A DNA stretch of 8,120 nucleotides from Alphaproteobacteria bacterium. Lineage in GTDB: Bacteria > Pseudomonadota > Alphaproteobacteria > Paracaedibacterales > CAIULA01. This document shows positions 1-6,934 of the stretch, in pieces. The stretch spans positions 1 through 8,120 of the forward strand of contig JAIEMR010000167.1 in NCBI GenBank assembly GCA_019751935.1. Reading direction: 5' to 3'. Within the stretch, counting starts at the first letter, position 1; the number at the start of each line of letters is the position of its first letter. The translations under genes were made by a program, and so were the position numbers. The notes under the pieces are model-generated. The model ran no database searches. It had not been told where the DNA came from and worked only from the letters and a program-made list of their open reading frames with translations.

Positions 1-125
1 TTCCTGTTTAATCTACCAATTTTAAAAATAAGTTATGGTTGTTTTCGATATAAGGTTATTTAGCATTTATTTTTCAATTTGATTTAAAAAGTTATTTAAG
101 CCTTACTAGCTTAAAATTAATAATT

Positions 126-1262
126 TTGCGAGTTAAAGACGTGCTTCTTAATCAAAACAGTAGTTTGGATGAGCTCTCAAATAGAAAAATAAAAAATTGT
201 ACTTTACAGGAGATTGATCATATAGAATTTTATGTTACTGACGCATATGAAAGTGCAATTTTCTATAAATCTTCTTTAGGTTTTAATATTATTGCTTATG
301 GAAATAAGCAAACAGGATTAAATGATAAAGTATCTTATATAGTTGAACAAGGTAGTATCAGATTTATTTTTTCTTCCTGCTTAAACATAGAATCTTCTTT
401 ATATAAACACGTTCTGGCTCATGATAATGGTGTTAAAAATATAGCTTTCCTCTCTTCAAATATAGAGGCTGATTATGACAAAGCAGTCAAACATGGTGTA
501 CAGATTGTACTGGAGCCCACTCAAGTAGAAAGTCAAGATTTAAAAACGAAGATAGCATCTGTTACCTGTTTTGGTGATACTATTCATACATTTATACAAC
601 GTGAAAGAAATAAAGAATGGAGGATGCCCTTTTACAAACCGTTTCAAGACAACAAATTAAAAATAGATGCAGGTTTGGTAGGAATTGATCATATCGCTAT
701 TGCTCTTGAAAAAGGTCAACTTAATACATGGGAAGAATTTTATCACAATGCTTTTAACTTTCAACAAACCCATAGAGAAGACGTATATACAGAATATAGT
801 GGGATGAATTCTTTAGTTATGAGTAATCCAAAAGGGACTATTAAATTTCCTTTAGTAGAGCCTGCATCTAGCGATAGGAAATCACAGATTGATAGTTATT
901 TAGAATCTTACGGAGGTGCTGGGGTCCAGCATATAGCTTTTCTTTCAGAAGATATAATCAAAACTACTCAAGTTTTGAAGAACAATGGAATTGAGTTTTT
1001 GACTATTCCAAACAGTTATTATGACAATGCTTATCAAAGCTTGCCGGATGCATATAAACAAAAATTACCTATTTTAAAAGATCTCGGAATTTTAGTTGAT
1101 ACTGATCAAAAGGGCGTATTGATGCAAATATTTAGTAAACCTTTGCAAAGCAGACCAACTTTCTTTATTGAAATCATTCAGCGAGATAATATTCAAGGTT
1201 TTGGTAGCAATAACATTAAAGCACTTTTTGAAGCGATAGAAAGAGATCAACTCAGTAATTAA
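126..1262 (+). CDS. hmaS: 4-hydroxymandelate synthase-like enzyme (4-hydroxyphenylpyruvate dioxygenase superfamily)
   Basis: Non-haem Fe(II) enzyme with two VOC domains (about residues 29-160 and 184-350), 378 aa, a normal length for the family. The expected iron ligands are present: H189 in GIDH, H269 in GVQH and E349 in the FIEIIQR stretch; the QIF motif (334-336) is kept. HPPD makes homogentisate from 4-hydroxyphenylpyruvate, while hydroxymandelate synthase (HMS) makes 4-hydroxymandelate from the same substrate. Two positions favour HMS: the usual PINEP of HPPD reads PLVEP (242-246, Asn to Val), and the C-terminal GNF Phe is Ile (I364, in SNNIKALFEA), as I recall for HMS of glycopeptide clusters. 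The aminotransferase 14 bp downstream fits a hydroxyphenylglycine route. The start is uncertain: TTG at 126 has no clear Shine-Dalgarno, no in-frame ATG lies upstream, and GTG at 141 is an alternative. A weak promoter-like pair (TTGTTT 39-44, TAGCAT 61-66) lies upstream. Family assignment is firm; HMS rather than HPPD is inference. Confidence 0.88.
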   Translation: MRVKDVLLNQNSSLDELSNRKIKNCTLQEIDHIEFYVTDAYESAIFYKSSLGFNIIAYGNKQTGLNDKVSYIVEQGSIRFIFSSCLNIESSLYKHVLAHDNGVKNIAFLSSNIEADYDKAVKHGVQIVLEPTQVESQDLKTKIASVTCFGDTIHTFIQRERNKEWRMPFYKPFQDNKLKIDAGLVGIDHIAIALEKGQLNTWEEFYHNAFNFQQTHREDVYTEYSGMNSLVMSNPKGTIKFPLVEPASSDRKSQIDSYLESYGGAGVQHIAFLSEDIIKTTQVLKNNGIEFLTIPNSYYDNAYQSLPDAYKQKLPILKDLGILVDTDQKGVLMQIFSKPLQSRPTFFIEIIQRDNIQGFGSNNIKALFEAIERDQLSN

Positions 1263-1276
1263 TATGTTTATGAATC

Positions 1277-2455
1277 ATGATTGAAATTTTATCTTCTCCA
1301 GTTAAAAACTTAAACACATCTGTTATTCAAGATGCTCTCCAAAACATCTCTTCCGATGTTATTTCTTTTTCTCTTGGTATGCCTGCAGATAACTTATTCC
1401 CTATCTTAAACTTTAAAGAGGCAACATACGATTTATGGAGGCCAAGTTCTTTCCAATACTGTTCCCCTCTCATGGAACTTAAATATCAAATACAGAAACT
1501 GATGCAGCAAAGAGGAGTTAGTTGTACATCGAGTCAAATATTTTTAACAAATGGAGCACAGCAAGCTATCCAGTTATTATGTAAAGCTTTGATAGATAAA
1601 GATGAAACTGTGGCTACAGATGCTGCTATTTATCCTGGTTTTATTCAAGCTGCACAGTTGTCGGGCATACCATTGACAATGACCTCTACTAGTTTTTCTG
1701 ATGGTATGGATGTAGACTCTTTAGAAGCTTTATGTCAAAAACCTAAAAAACCCAAATTTATTTATACAATGTCAGAAGGTCATAACCCTTTAGGTATTAG
1801 CTTATCAAATGAAAAACGTTTAAAATTAGGTGAAATGGCTCAAACCTATCAAATTCCAATTATTGAAGATGATGCTTATGGTTTTTTAAATTATCAACAA
1901 GTAGAGTCTCCCTTAAAAGCTTACAATTCAGATTGGGTTTTCTATATTGGCTCTTTCTCTAAAATCTTGGCACCTACAACGAGAGTAGGTTGGATTATAG
2001 CTCCTGAATTTTTAATAGATAAATTAGCAATTCTAAAAGAAGGTAATGATATTAATACTACCACTTTTTCCCAAAGGCTCATCTCTGCTTTCCTTGATAA
2101 AAATGATTTTTCTGCCCATCTGTCTCTCTTAAGAGAGATTTATCAAGAAAAGAGAGATAAGATGGTAAATGCCTTAAATAAATATATTCCAGAAATAAAA
2201 TTCATAATCCCATCAAGTGGATTTTTAATTTGGGCTCAACTTCCCAAGAAAATTGATGCAAATCAGCTTTTTTGGCATGCTCTTAAGAATGAAAAAGTTT
2301 CCTTTTTGCCTGGGACAGCATTTTCACCTTTTTCAGAAAATACATTAGCCCATTGCTTAAGACTGAGTTTTTCGTATTGTCCTTTAGAGCTTATAGAAAC
2401 TGGAGTCAAAAGGCTTGCGAACGCCATTCAAAGCTATCCATTTAATAGTGAATAA
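1277..2455 (+). CDS. PLP-dependent class I/II aminotransferase, possible 4-hydroxyphenylglycine or aromatic aminotransferase
   Basis: Cytosolic fold-type I aminotransferase of 392 aa, close to the 2-aminoadipate/MocR-like branch. Visible motifs: TNGAQQAI (91-98) in the cofactor phosphate region; GHNPLG (168-173) with the conserved Asn; IIEDDAYGF (195-203) with the Asp that contacts the PLP ring nitrogen and a Tyr; SFSK with the Schiff-base lysine K229, followed by a family-like LAPTTRVGW; and LRLSFS (361-366) with the substrate carboxylate-binding Arg R362. It lies 14 bp after the HMS-like gene and is surely co-transcribed. A TGA in frame at 1271-1273 makes ATG 1277 the natural start, though no strong Shine-Dalgarno is seen. 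The HpgT enzyme of hydroxyphenylglycine pathways belongs to the same broad fold, so it may aminate 4-hydroxyphenylglyoxylate using Tyr as donor, which would also yield 4-hydroxyphenylpyruvate. Substrate is inferred from context only; a general aromatic or aminoadipate transaminase is possible. Confidence 0.9.
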   Translation: MIEILSSPVKNLNTSVIQDALQNISSDVISFSLGMPADNLFPILNFKEATYDLWRPSSFQYCSPLMELKYQIQKLMQQRGVSCTSSQIFLTNGAQQAIQLLCKALIDKDETVATDAAIYPGFIQAAQLSGIPLTMTSTSFSDGMDVDSLEALCQKPKKPKFIYTMSEGHNPLGISLSNEKRLKLGEMAQTYQIPIIEDDAYGFLNYQQVESPLKAYNSDWVFYIGSFSKILAPTTRVGWIIAPEFLIDKLAILKEGNDINTTTFSQRLISAFLDKNDFSAHLSLLREIYQEKRDKMVNALNKYIPEIKFIIPSSGFLIWAQLPKKIDANQLFWHALKNEKVSFLPGTAFSPFSENTLAHCLRLSFSYCPLELIETGVKRLANAIQSYPFNSE

Positions 2456-2458
2456 ATT

Positions 2459-3418
2459 TTAAGCCATAGCAACAGCAACTTTTCTTTCTCCTTTGTAAGG
2501 TTGTCGGCCATGAGCCATCAACCTATTATCCAATAGCATAATATCGCCTTTTTGCCATTTAAAAAGGATCTTTTCTTGTTCGTAAATTTCTCTAATATGA
2601 TCTAAAACTTCAAGCTCAAGAGGATTTCCGTCACCATAAAAAGCATTACGGGGTAGGCATTCTTCTCCATATTCATCTACAAGTGATTTTTTTGTTGCTG
2701 CATCAAGGTTAGAGATATGAAACAAATGAGCCTGATTAAACCAAATTTTCTCATTTGTTTCTGGATGAGTAAGAGACGCTTGACAAACCTGGCGTGTCGT
2801 TAACTCAGAAGGGCCCTTGTCCCATTCCCAAACAATAGAATGTTCTTTACAATAGTTTTCTACCTCTTCTTTTTTATCAGTTTGAAAAACTTCTTGCCAA
2901 CTCAAATCCATCCCTGCTCTATAATTTCTTACATAGAGAACTCCTTTTTCTTCAAAGCGATTTCGAACAGATAGATCAATTTTTTGATAAATTGATCTAC
3001 TATCAGCGATAGGGGTTTCTCCTCCTTCTGAAGCCACAAGCACGCTAAAAAAGAAAATTTTTTCTGGCCAAGATAAAGTATATGCGTTTTCATTATGAAG
3101 AGGAATACTTCTGTCTGCTGGATATTCTGTTGCCGTATAAATTTTTCCTCCTAATTTTGTTCTTGGTGTTGACCTATATATATATTCTAAGAGATTTGGC
3201 GACAAAGCTTGCACAAAACTGTTAAATTCTGAAACAGAGTAAAGATTAAAATCTCTAAAAAGGATACCTCCATATTTTAGAACCTCATCTTCTATAAGAA
3301 GCTTGTTTTTTGAAATCCAATCCAATACATTCAACTCTTTATTTTTTGGCTCACATACCAAAATTTTACTAGTGTTCTTCTCAAAAAAAGATAAATTCAT
3401 CTCAGGAAAAAGTATCAT
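2459..3418 (-). CDS. SyrP-like TauD/TfdA family Fe(II)/2-oxoglutarate dioxygenase (NRP tailoring hydroxylase)
   Basis: About 319 aa. The chosen start is ATG at 3418: a strong GGAGG (3424-3428) sits 5 nt upstream, whereas the GTG at 3430 that opens the frame would overlap this ribosome binding site. Using the ATG numbering, the iron-binding facial triad is H108-N-E110 and H303, and R312 is the likely 2-oxoglutarate-binding Arg. The carboxylate is Glu rather than the commoner Asp, as in SyrP-type enzymes of NRP clusters. Other strong family stretches are EGGETPIADSR (about 131-141), VRNYRAGMDLSWQEVFQT (163-180), WFNQAHLFH (226-234) and GDIMLLDN (291-298). Known relatives beta-hydroxylate amino acids such as Asp while tethered to a carrier protein. 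The retained acidic ligand argues against a halogenase, where that residue is Ala or Gly. It is the last gene of the minus-strand run, 66 nt after the ABC exporter. Exact substrate unknown. Confidence 0.9.
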   Translation of the reverse strand: MILFPEMNLSFFEKNTSKILVCEPKNKELNVLDWISKNKLLIEDEVLKYGGILFRDFNLYSVSEFNSFVQALSPNLLEYIYRSTPRTKLGGKIYTATEYPADRSIPLHNENAYTLSWPEKIFFFSVLVASEGGETPIADSRSIYQKIDLSVRNRFEEKGVLYVRNYRAGMDLSWQEVFQTDKKEEVENYCKEHSIVWEWDKGPSELTTRQVCQASLTHPETNEKIWFNQAHLFHISNLDAATKKSLVDEYGEECLPRNAFYGDGNPLELEVLDHIREIYEQEKILFKWQKGDIMLLDNRLMAHGRQPYKGERKVAVAMA

Positions 3419-3423
3419 TATAT

Positions 3424-3428
3424 CCTCC
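3424..3428 (-). promoter_or_regulatory. Shine-Dalgarno of the TauD-like gene
   Basis: GGAGG on the minus strand, 5 nt before ATG 3418. It fixes the start of the dioxygenase four codons inside the longest open frame. Confidence 0.8.
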
Positions 3429-3484
3429 ACTACTACTCTCTAATTTAATCTAAAAAATTATTTTAATCATGAGAGAAACATTTT

Positions 3485-5245
3485 CTATGTTACTAATGAA
3501 TTTGCCTCTTTTATTAGTGTATTATAATCTTTATTTTTTATAATACCTTGATCAAGCAAAATAATTTGATTAGCAAAAGCAACTGTGGATAATCGATGAG
3601 CAATAATAAGAGTGCTAGCATTTAAAGAAATATTTTCAATATTTTTTATTATCTGCTTTTCTGTTTTCAAATCCAAAGAAGACGTTGCTTCATCAAAAAT
3701 ATACAATTTTGGGTGTCTAAGAATAACGCGTGCCAATCCAATTCTTTGTTTTTCCCCTCCTGAGAGCTGTAAACCTCTCTCTCCTACTATTGTTTCAAAC
3801 CCTTGCGGAAATTTTTCTATTGTGTCTTTTAAACTAGCTGCTGTAAAAGCACTCATAAGCATTTCTTTATTTGCTGACATATTCGCATATAATACATTAT
3901 GAGCAACGGTATCATTAAAAAGATTTACATCTTGAGGAACAACTCCTATAAGCCCAATTAAGCTTTCTTGATTAATATCTTTTATATCAGATCCATTAAT
4001 CAAGATGCGACCTTTCCAAGGCTCTAAGAATCCTAATAATAAACTAACAATTGTTGATTTTCCAGAGCCTGTTTCACCTATAATAGCTAGAGTTTGATTT
4101 GGTAGAATCTCAAAAGATATACCCTTAAGAATAGGTGCTTCTTTTTTATATCCAAACCAAACATTATCAAAAACAATATGGAAAGGTTGGTTTGGATCAA
4201 GTATTATAGATTTATTTTTGAACTCAAAAGGCACTTTAAAAACTCTAAGAGCTCTTTCCATTTTAACAAAGCTTTGGTTTAGAGTTTGAAAGATTTGGCC
4301 AAATCCTTCTAAGGGAACAGCAAATTGCAACATATAGGTATGAATCATTATAAACTCTCCTAAAGAGAGATTATTCATGATAAGATTGTATCCCGTATAA
4401 AGCATCAATAATAAGAAGGAAACAGTAAGAATAATGATTTGATAAACTCTAATCATTTGGTCTTTGATTAAAGAATAGGTTAATTCTCTTTCTCTATGAC
4501 TTAAAACATCATCAATTTTTTGAAATTCAAAATTATATGTATGAAAATATTTTACAGATGAAAAATTTAAAAGACTATCGACTATCTTGGAATTCGCTGT
4601 CAAGTGGGAAAAATTTGCTTTTCTTAAAGGTCTAAGTACTCTTTTAAAAGCCCAGAGTGTTATAATTACATAAAAAATTAAACACATTAGCAATATCAGT
4701 GAATAACTAATACCACATATGAAACTAATAACCATAAATCCACAAAGATTTTCTAAAATTAAAGGGCCTAGAGCAAAAGCAATAGAACATACGATTGGTG
4801 GAAATGATTGTATCGCTGTTTCAATAATACCGATAGTTTCTCCTGTCTTACGTTTAAGATGATGTTGAAAAGGCAAGAGTTGTATATGTTGAAACAGTTT
4901 AGAAGCTAATAACCGAATACCTCTTTCCATAACAGGAAATATAATAATTTCACGAAGGCATACAAAAATCTTACTTAAAAACCAAACAGTTATATATGCA
5001 ACTAATAACGTTAAAAACCAGGTAATTTCTGAAGTGGTAAAAGAATGAGCACTAAAAGAATTAATAATATAGGAAAAAATAACAGGAATACAGATAGAAG
5101 CAATAATTCCCAATAAATTAAATAAAACTGAACAAATTAATCTAAATCTCATTTTTTTATCAGAATTCCATAGGTAACCCCATAAAACCCTTAAAGTTCT
5201 TAAAGATGCAACTAACTTTTCAATTTTAAAAAAAGATGCACTCAC
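3485..5245 (-). CDS. ABC transporter, fused permease and ATPase (peptide exporter type)
   Basis: 586 aa half-transporter that should work as an inner-membrane homodimer. The N-terminal half has about six hydrophobic spans (roughly 35-62, 74-97, 150-168, 172-198, 266-288, 296-316). The C-terminal ATPase is complete: Walker A GETGSGKST (390-398), Q-loop VPQDVNLF around Q438, signature LSGGEKQR (494-501), Walker B LYIFDE with D518/E519, and H-loop H550. The VPQD-LFNDT-N-Y stretch resembles Atm1/HMT-type exporters, but a single exporter next to an MbtH gene and NRP tailoring genes fits a role in exporting the peptide or its precursor. No peptidase C39 or substrate-binding domain is seen. The start is GTG at 5245, only 5 nt after the stop of the MbtH gene and with a weak Shine-Dalgarno, so translation is probably coupled to it. 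The TauD-like gene follows after 66 nt. Cargo is inferred. Confidence 0.93.
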   Translation of the reverse strand: MSASFFKIEKLVASLRTLRVLWGYLWNSDKKMRFRLICSVLFNLLGIIASICIPVIFSYIINSFSAHSFTTSEITWFLTLLVAYITVWFLSKIFVCLREIIIFPVMERGIRLLASKLFQHIQLLPFQHHLKRKTGETIGIIETAIQSFPPIVCSIAFALGPLILENLCGFMVISFICGISYSLILLMCLIFYVIITLWAFKRVLRPLRKANFSHLTANSKIVDSLLNFSSVKYFHTYNFEFQKIDDVLSHRERELTYSLIKDQMIRVYQIIILTVSFLLLMLYTGYNLIMNNLSLGEFIMIHTYMLQFAVPLEGFGQIFQTLNQSFVKMERALRVFKVPFEFKNKSIILDPNQPFHIVFDNVWFGYKKEAPILKGISFEILPNQTLAIIGETGSGKSTIVSLLLGFLEPWKGRILINGSDIKDINQESLIGLIGVVPQDVNLFNDTVAHNVLYANMSANKEMLMSAFTAASLKDTIEKFPQGFETIVGERGLQLSGGEKQRIGLARVILRHPKLYIFDEATSSLDLKTEKQIIKNIENISLNASTLIIAHRLSTVAFANQIILLDQGIIKNKDYNTLIKEANSLVT

Positions 5246-5250
5246 TCTGT

Positions 5251-5469
5251 TTAATTTAACAATTTTCTCTGGTTTTCAGCATCCTTAAGGCTTTTAGGAC
5301 GCATATCTACCCAAACTTCTTTAATATAATCTAAACATTCTTGTTTAGATCCTACTTTCCCTACGTCCTTCCAACCTGCAGGAATGTCTTTACATGTAGG
5401 CCATATAGAATATTGGTCTTCAATGTTAATTACTACTTGATATTCTTTAAAAGGGTCTGTTTGATCCAT
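5251..5469 (-). CDS. mbtH: MbtH-like protein (NRPS adenylation-domain chaperone)
   Basis: 72 aa, the standard size for the family. The whole MbtH signature is present: N15, E17, S21, the three invariant tryptophans W23, W33 and W53, P24, P30, G32, C45-L46, Y48-I49 and D55-M-R57-P58. MbtH proteins bind NRPS adenylation domains and are often needed for their solubility and activity, so this gene implies that a partner NRPS exists, most likely just outside the window. ATG at 5469 is preceded by GAGGAA (5475-5480) at 5 nt spacing, a good Shine-Dalgarno. It is the first gene of the minus-strand operon mbtH, ABC exporter, TauD-like, and has its own candidate promoter about 28-55 nt upstream of the start codon. 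Confidence 0.97.
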   Translation of the reverse strand: MDQTDPFKEYQVVINIEDQYSIWPTCKDIPAGWKDVGKVGSKQECLDYIKEVWVDMRPKSLKDAENQRKLLN

Positions 5470-5474
5470 AATGC

Positions 5475-5480
5475 TTCCTC
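5475..5480 (-). promoter_or_regulatory. Shine-Dalgarno of the mbtH gene
   Basis: GAGGAA on the minus strand, 5 nt before the ATG at 5469; one of the few clear ribosome binding sites in the window. Confidence 0.7.
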
Positions 5481-5496
5481 ATCTTATTTTTTTTCT

Positions 5497-5524
5497 AGTA
5501 TATTTTCCATTAATGCATCTTCAA
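5497..5524 (-). promoter_or_regulatory. Candidate sigma70-type promoter for the mbtH-ABC-dioxygenase operon
   Basis: On the minus strand: TTGAAG (5524-5519) as -35, 16 nt spacer, TATACT (5502-5497) as -10. Transcription would begin near 5490, giving a leader of about 20 nt that holds the GAGGAA ribosome binding site. The -10 matches 5 of 6 consensus bases and the -35 4 of 6. AT richness makes chance matches easy, so this is a prediction. No operator-like palindrome was recognised. On the plus strand a weaker pair (TTGAAA 5537-5542 and TTTTAT 5561-5566) could serve the right-hand genes. Confidence 0.5.
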
Positions 5525-5595
5525 GTTTAAAGAAGATTGAAATTACGCCTTCTAAAATAATTTTATCTCCCTTATTTTTTCATCTAGCCTAAATA

Positions 5596-6020
5596 ATGAA
5601 TCGTAAATTGGATAAATTGGGTCTGTACTATTTAAAACCAGCAATTAATCTTGCTCTTTATCTCTATGACCATATTATAGAGTACGTAGAACCAATTGAT
5701 ATACTTTTTCATGTACTGGAGAGCGATGAGATTCCTATAAACTGGCTCTATGATCCTCTTTTCAATACCTCTTTAAGTAGAAAATTTGATAGAAATAGAA
5801 CTTTATCAGGGGCTAACTTCAAAAAGGCTTGGGCTATTATTGAAAAACTACAATGTAAGAATGTTTATATCTATGCTATGAGCAAGAATCTTGGTTAGGG
5901 TGTGTAATGGTACTTCAATATTCCCCTACATCAATTCAAGTTACAGAATCAAATAAATTTATTGAAGAGTGTCAAGTAAATGATATTGAATCTAAAAGAT
6001 TATTAGATAAGAAAGAATAG
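5596..6020 (+). pseudogene. Remnant of a CmlA-type MBL-fold diiron hydroxylase gene (internal deletion plus frameshift)
   Basis: Open from ATG 5596 to a stop at 5896-5898, but two lesions are visible. First, codons 10-16 (LYYLKPA, from CTG 5623) match the start of the terminal gene (MYYLKPT, 7951) at DNA level, then the protein jumps to what I recognise as the C-terminal part of the same family: NL---LYDHI, DILF, W-LYDPLF, RTLSG--F-KAW, VYIYAM. The central section with the metal-binding HxHxDH core is missing, apparently several hundred codons. Second, the family motif YAMGQEPW breaks at about 5881-5882: losing one base ends the frame at 5898, while from 5883 another frame reads QESW, then 41 further codons with ESNKFIEEC to TAG at 6018-6020, as in the family C-terminus. 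The likely original ATG start is now CTG. It ends 8 bp before the aromatic hydroxylase, so the ancestral order was hydroxylase then AAAH. A functional 100-residue protein is unlikely. Homology to full-length members is from memory. Confidence 0.75.
5623..5648 (+). repeat. Paralogous gene start, partner at 7951-7976
   Basis: The 26 bases at 5623-5648 match 7951-7976 at 22 positions without gaps. Both encode YYLKP followed by (A or T)I. The first base differs: CTG here, ATG at 7951. This links the remnant to the gene at the right edge as a duplicate copy. Confidence 0.75.
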
Positions 6021-6028
6021 GTATTTGA

Positions 6029-6934
6029 ATGAAACAAGTAAAATATCCCTCTATTTTTGAATCTGCGGAAAGTTCCCCAATTAATCAATTTATTCGAACA
6101 ACAGCACTTGCTCATAAAAAAGAAGACTATCTAGTTTGGAAAAAAATGGTTAAGAATGTTGTAGAGTCCTTTAATAAGTATGCCGGATTCATATATCCGC
6201 CTTTTAAGGAGGGTTTCCAAAATTTAGGGTTAGATAATCTTTCTATTCCGGACCTTAAAACAGTTAATAAAAAATTAGCTCCTATTGGTTGGCAGGCTTT
6301 TTATGTTACTGGATTTGTTCCTGCTGGCATTTATGCATTAATGTTAGCAAACCAAATATTCCCTGTCTCTGCTGCTCTTAGACCTCTAAAGCACTTTGAC
6401 TATTCTGCAGCCCCGGATCTTGCTCATGACCTTTTGGGGCATTTGCCAATGCTTTTTGTTAAAGAATTCAGAGAGCTTCTAAAAAATTGGGCAGTAAAAG
6501 CTGCCCAATGCAAAATCACTTTTTTAGACGAGGAAACTTACAGACTTACCGCTGCTCTTATTAAAGAAAAAGAACAAGACAATCCAGATTACCGCAAGAT
6601 CAATATTTTAACCCAAAACTTAAATAAAGTTTATGATCAACTCAATGATAATCCATCTGAATTAAGTATTCTTGCTAAATTTTATGGTTGGTCTTTTGAA
6701 TTTGGAGTTATAAAAAATGACAAGACTCCTAATATATTTGGTGCAGCAATTGTTTCTTCTTTGAAAGAAACAGAAAATATATGCCTCGGAAAGGCTAAAA
6801 TCACCGAATTTGATGATTATACACTAAAAACAGGAGTTAATTACACAAATCTTCAAGAAAAAGTTTTTTACGTAACTAACTTCGAAATATACAATCACTT
6901 CTTAAAAAAGATAAAGATAACAACTAATGAATAA
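6029..6934 (+). CDS. Pterin-dependent aromatic amino acid hydroxylase (phenylalanine hydroxylase family)
   Basis: 301 aa, slightly longer than a typical bacterial phenylalanine 4-hydroxylase. The iron triad is clear: H133 and H138 in AHDLLGH (132-138) and E224 in YGWSFEFGV (219-227). The stretch from R118 aligns without gaps to the human PAH region R270-D282, so R118 (substrate carboxylate) and S126 (for T278) are in place; C-terminal FGAAIVSS (237-244) is the usual GAGLLSS region. The block before the first His is unusual: the family's EPD is APD here (128-130). Enzymes of this family use Fe(II), O2 and tetrahydropterin to make Tyr from Phe; the NRP-cluster relative PacX makes meta-tyrosine. 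No regulatory ACT domain precedes the catalytic core. Context suggests it supplies Tyr (or an isomer) to the hydroxymandelate/phenylglycine route or the NRPS. ATG 6029 lies 8 bp after the end of the upstream remnant; only a weak AGG precedes it. Family certain, regiochemistry unknown. Confidence 0.92.
   Translation: MKQVKYPSIFESAESSPINQFIRTTALAHKKEDYLVWKKMVKNVVESFNKYAGFIYPPFKEGFQNLGLDNLSIPDLKTVNKKLAPIGWQAFYVTGFVPAGIYALMLANQIFPVSAALRPLKHFDYSAAPDLAHDLLGHLPMLFVKEFRELLKNWAVKAAQCKITFLDEETYRLTAALIKEKEQDNPDYRKINILTQNLNKVYDQLNDNPSELSILAKFYGWSFEFGVIKNDKTPNIFGAAIVSSLKETENICLGKAKITEFDDYTLKTGVNYTNLQEKVFYVTNFEIYNHFLKKIKITTNE

Noticed and set aside
126..1262. Plain catabolic HPPD for tyrosine degradation
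   Set aside because: Not excluded, but the PLVEP and Ile364 changes and the cluster context favour hydroxymandelate synthase; kept as the alternative in the gene entry.
3419..3430. GTG at 3430 as start of the TauD-like dioxygenase
   Set aside because: The GTG lies within the GGAGG ribosome binding site of the ATG at 3418, so the ATG is the better start.
3431..3475. Inverted repeat TCTCT / AGAGA between the ABC and dioxygenase genes as a terminator
   Set aside because: The stem is only about five pairs with a loop near 30 nt and no following T run on the minus strand.
3612..3902. 96-codon open frame on the plus strand
   Set aside because: It lies antisense inside the ATPase domain of the ABC exporter, has no family features and no ribosome binding site; a shadow frame.
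5341..5592. 83-codon open frame on the plus strand
   Set aside because: Largely antisense to mbtH and its promoter; sequence is low in complexity at its end and not protein-like.
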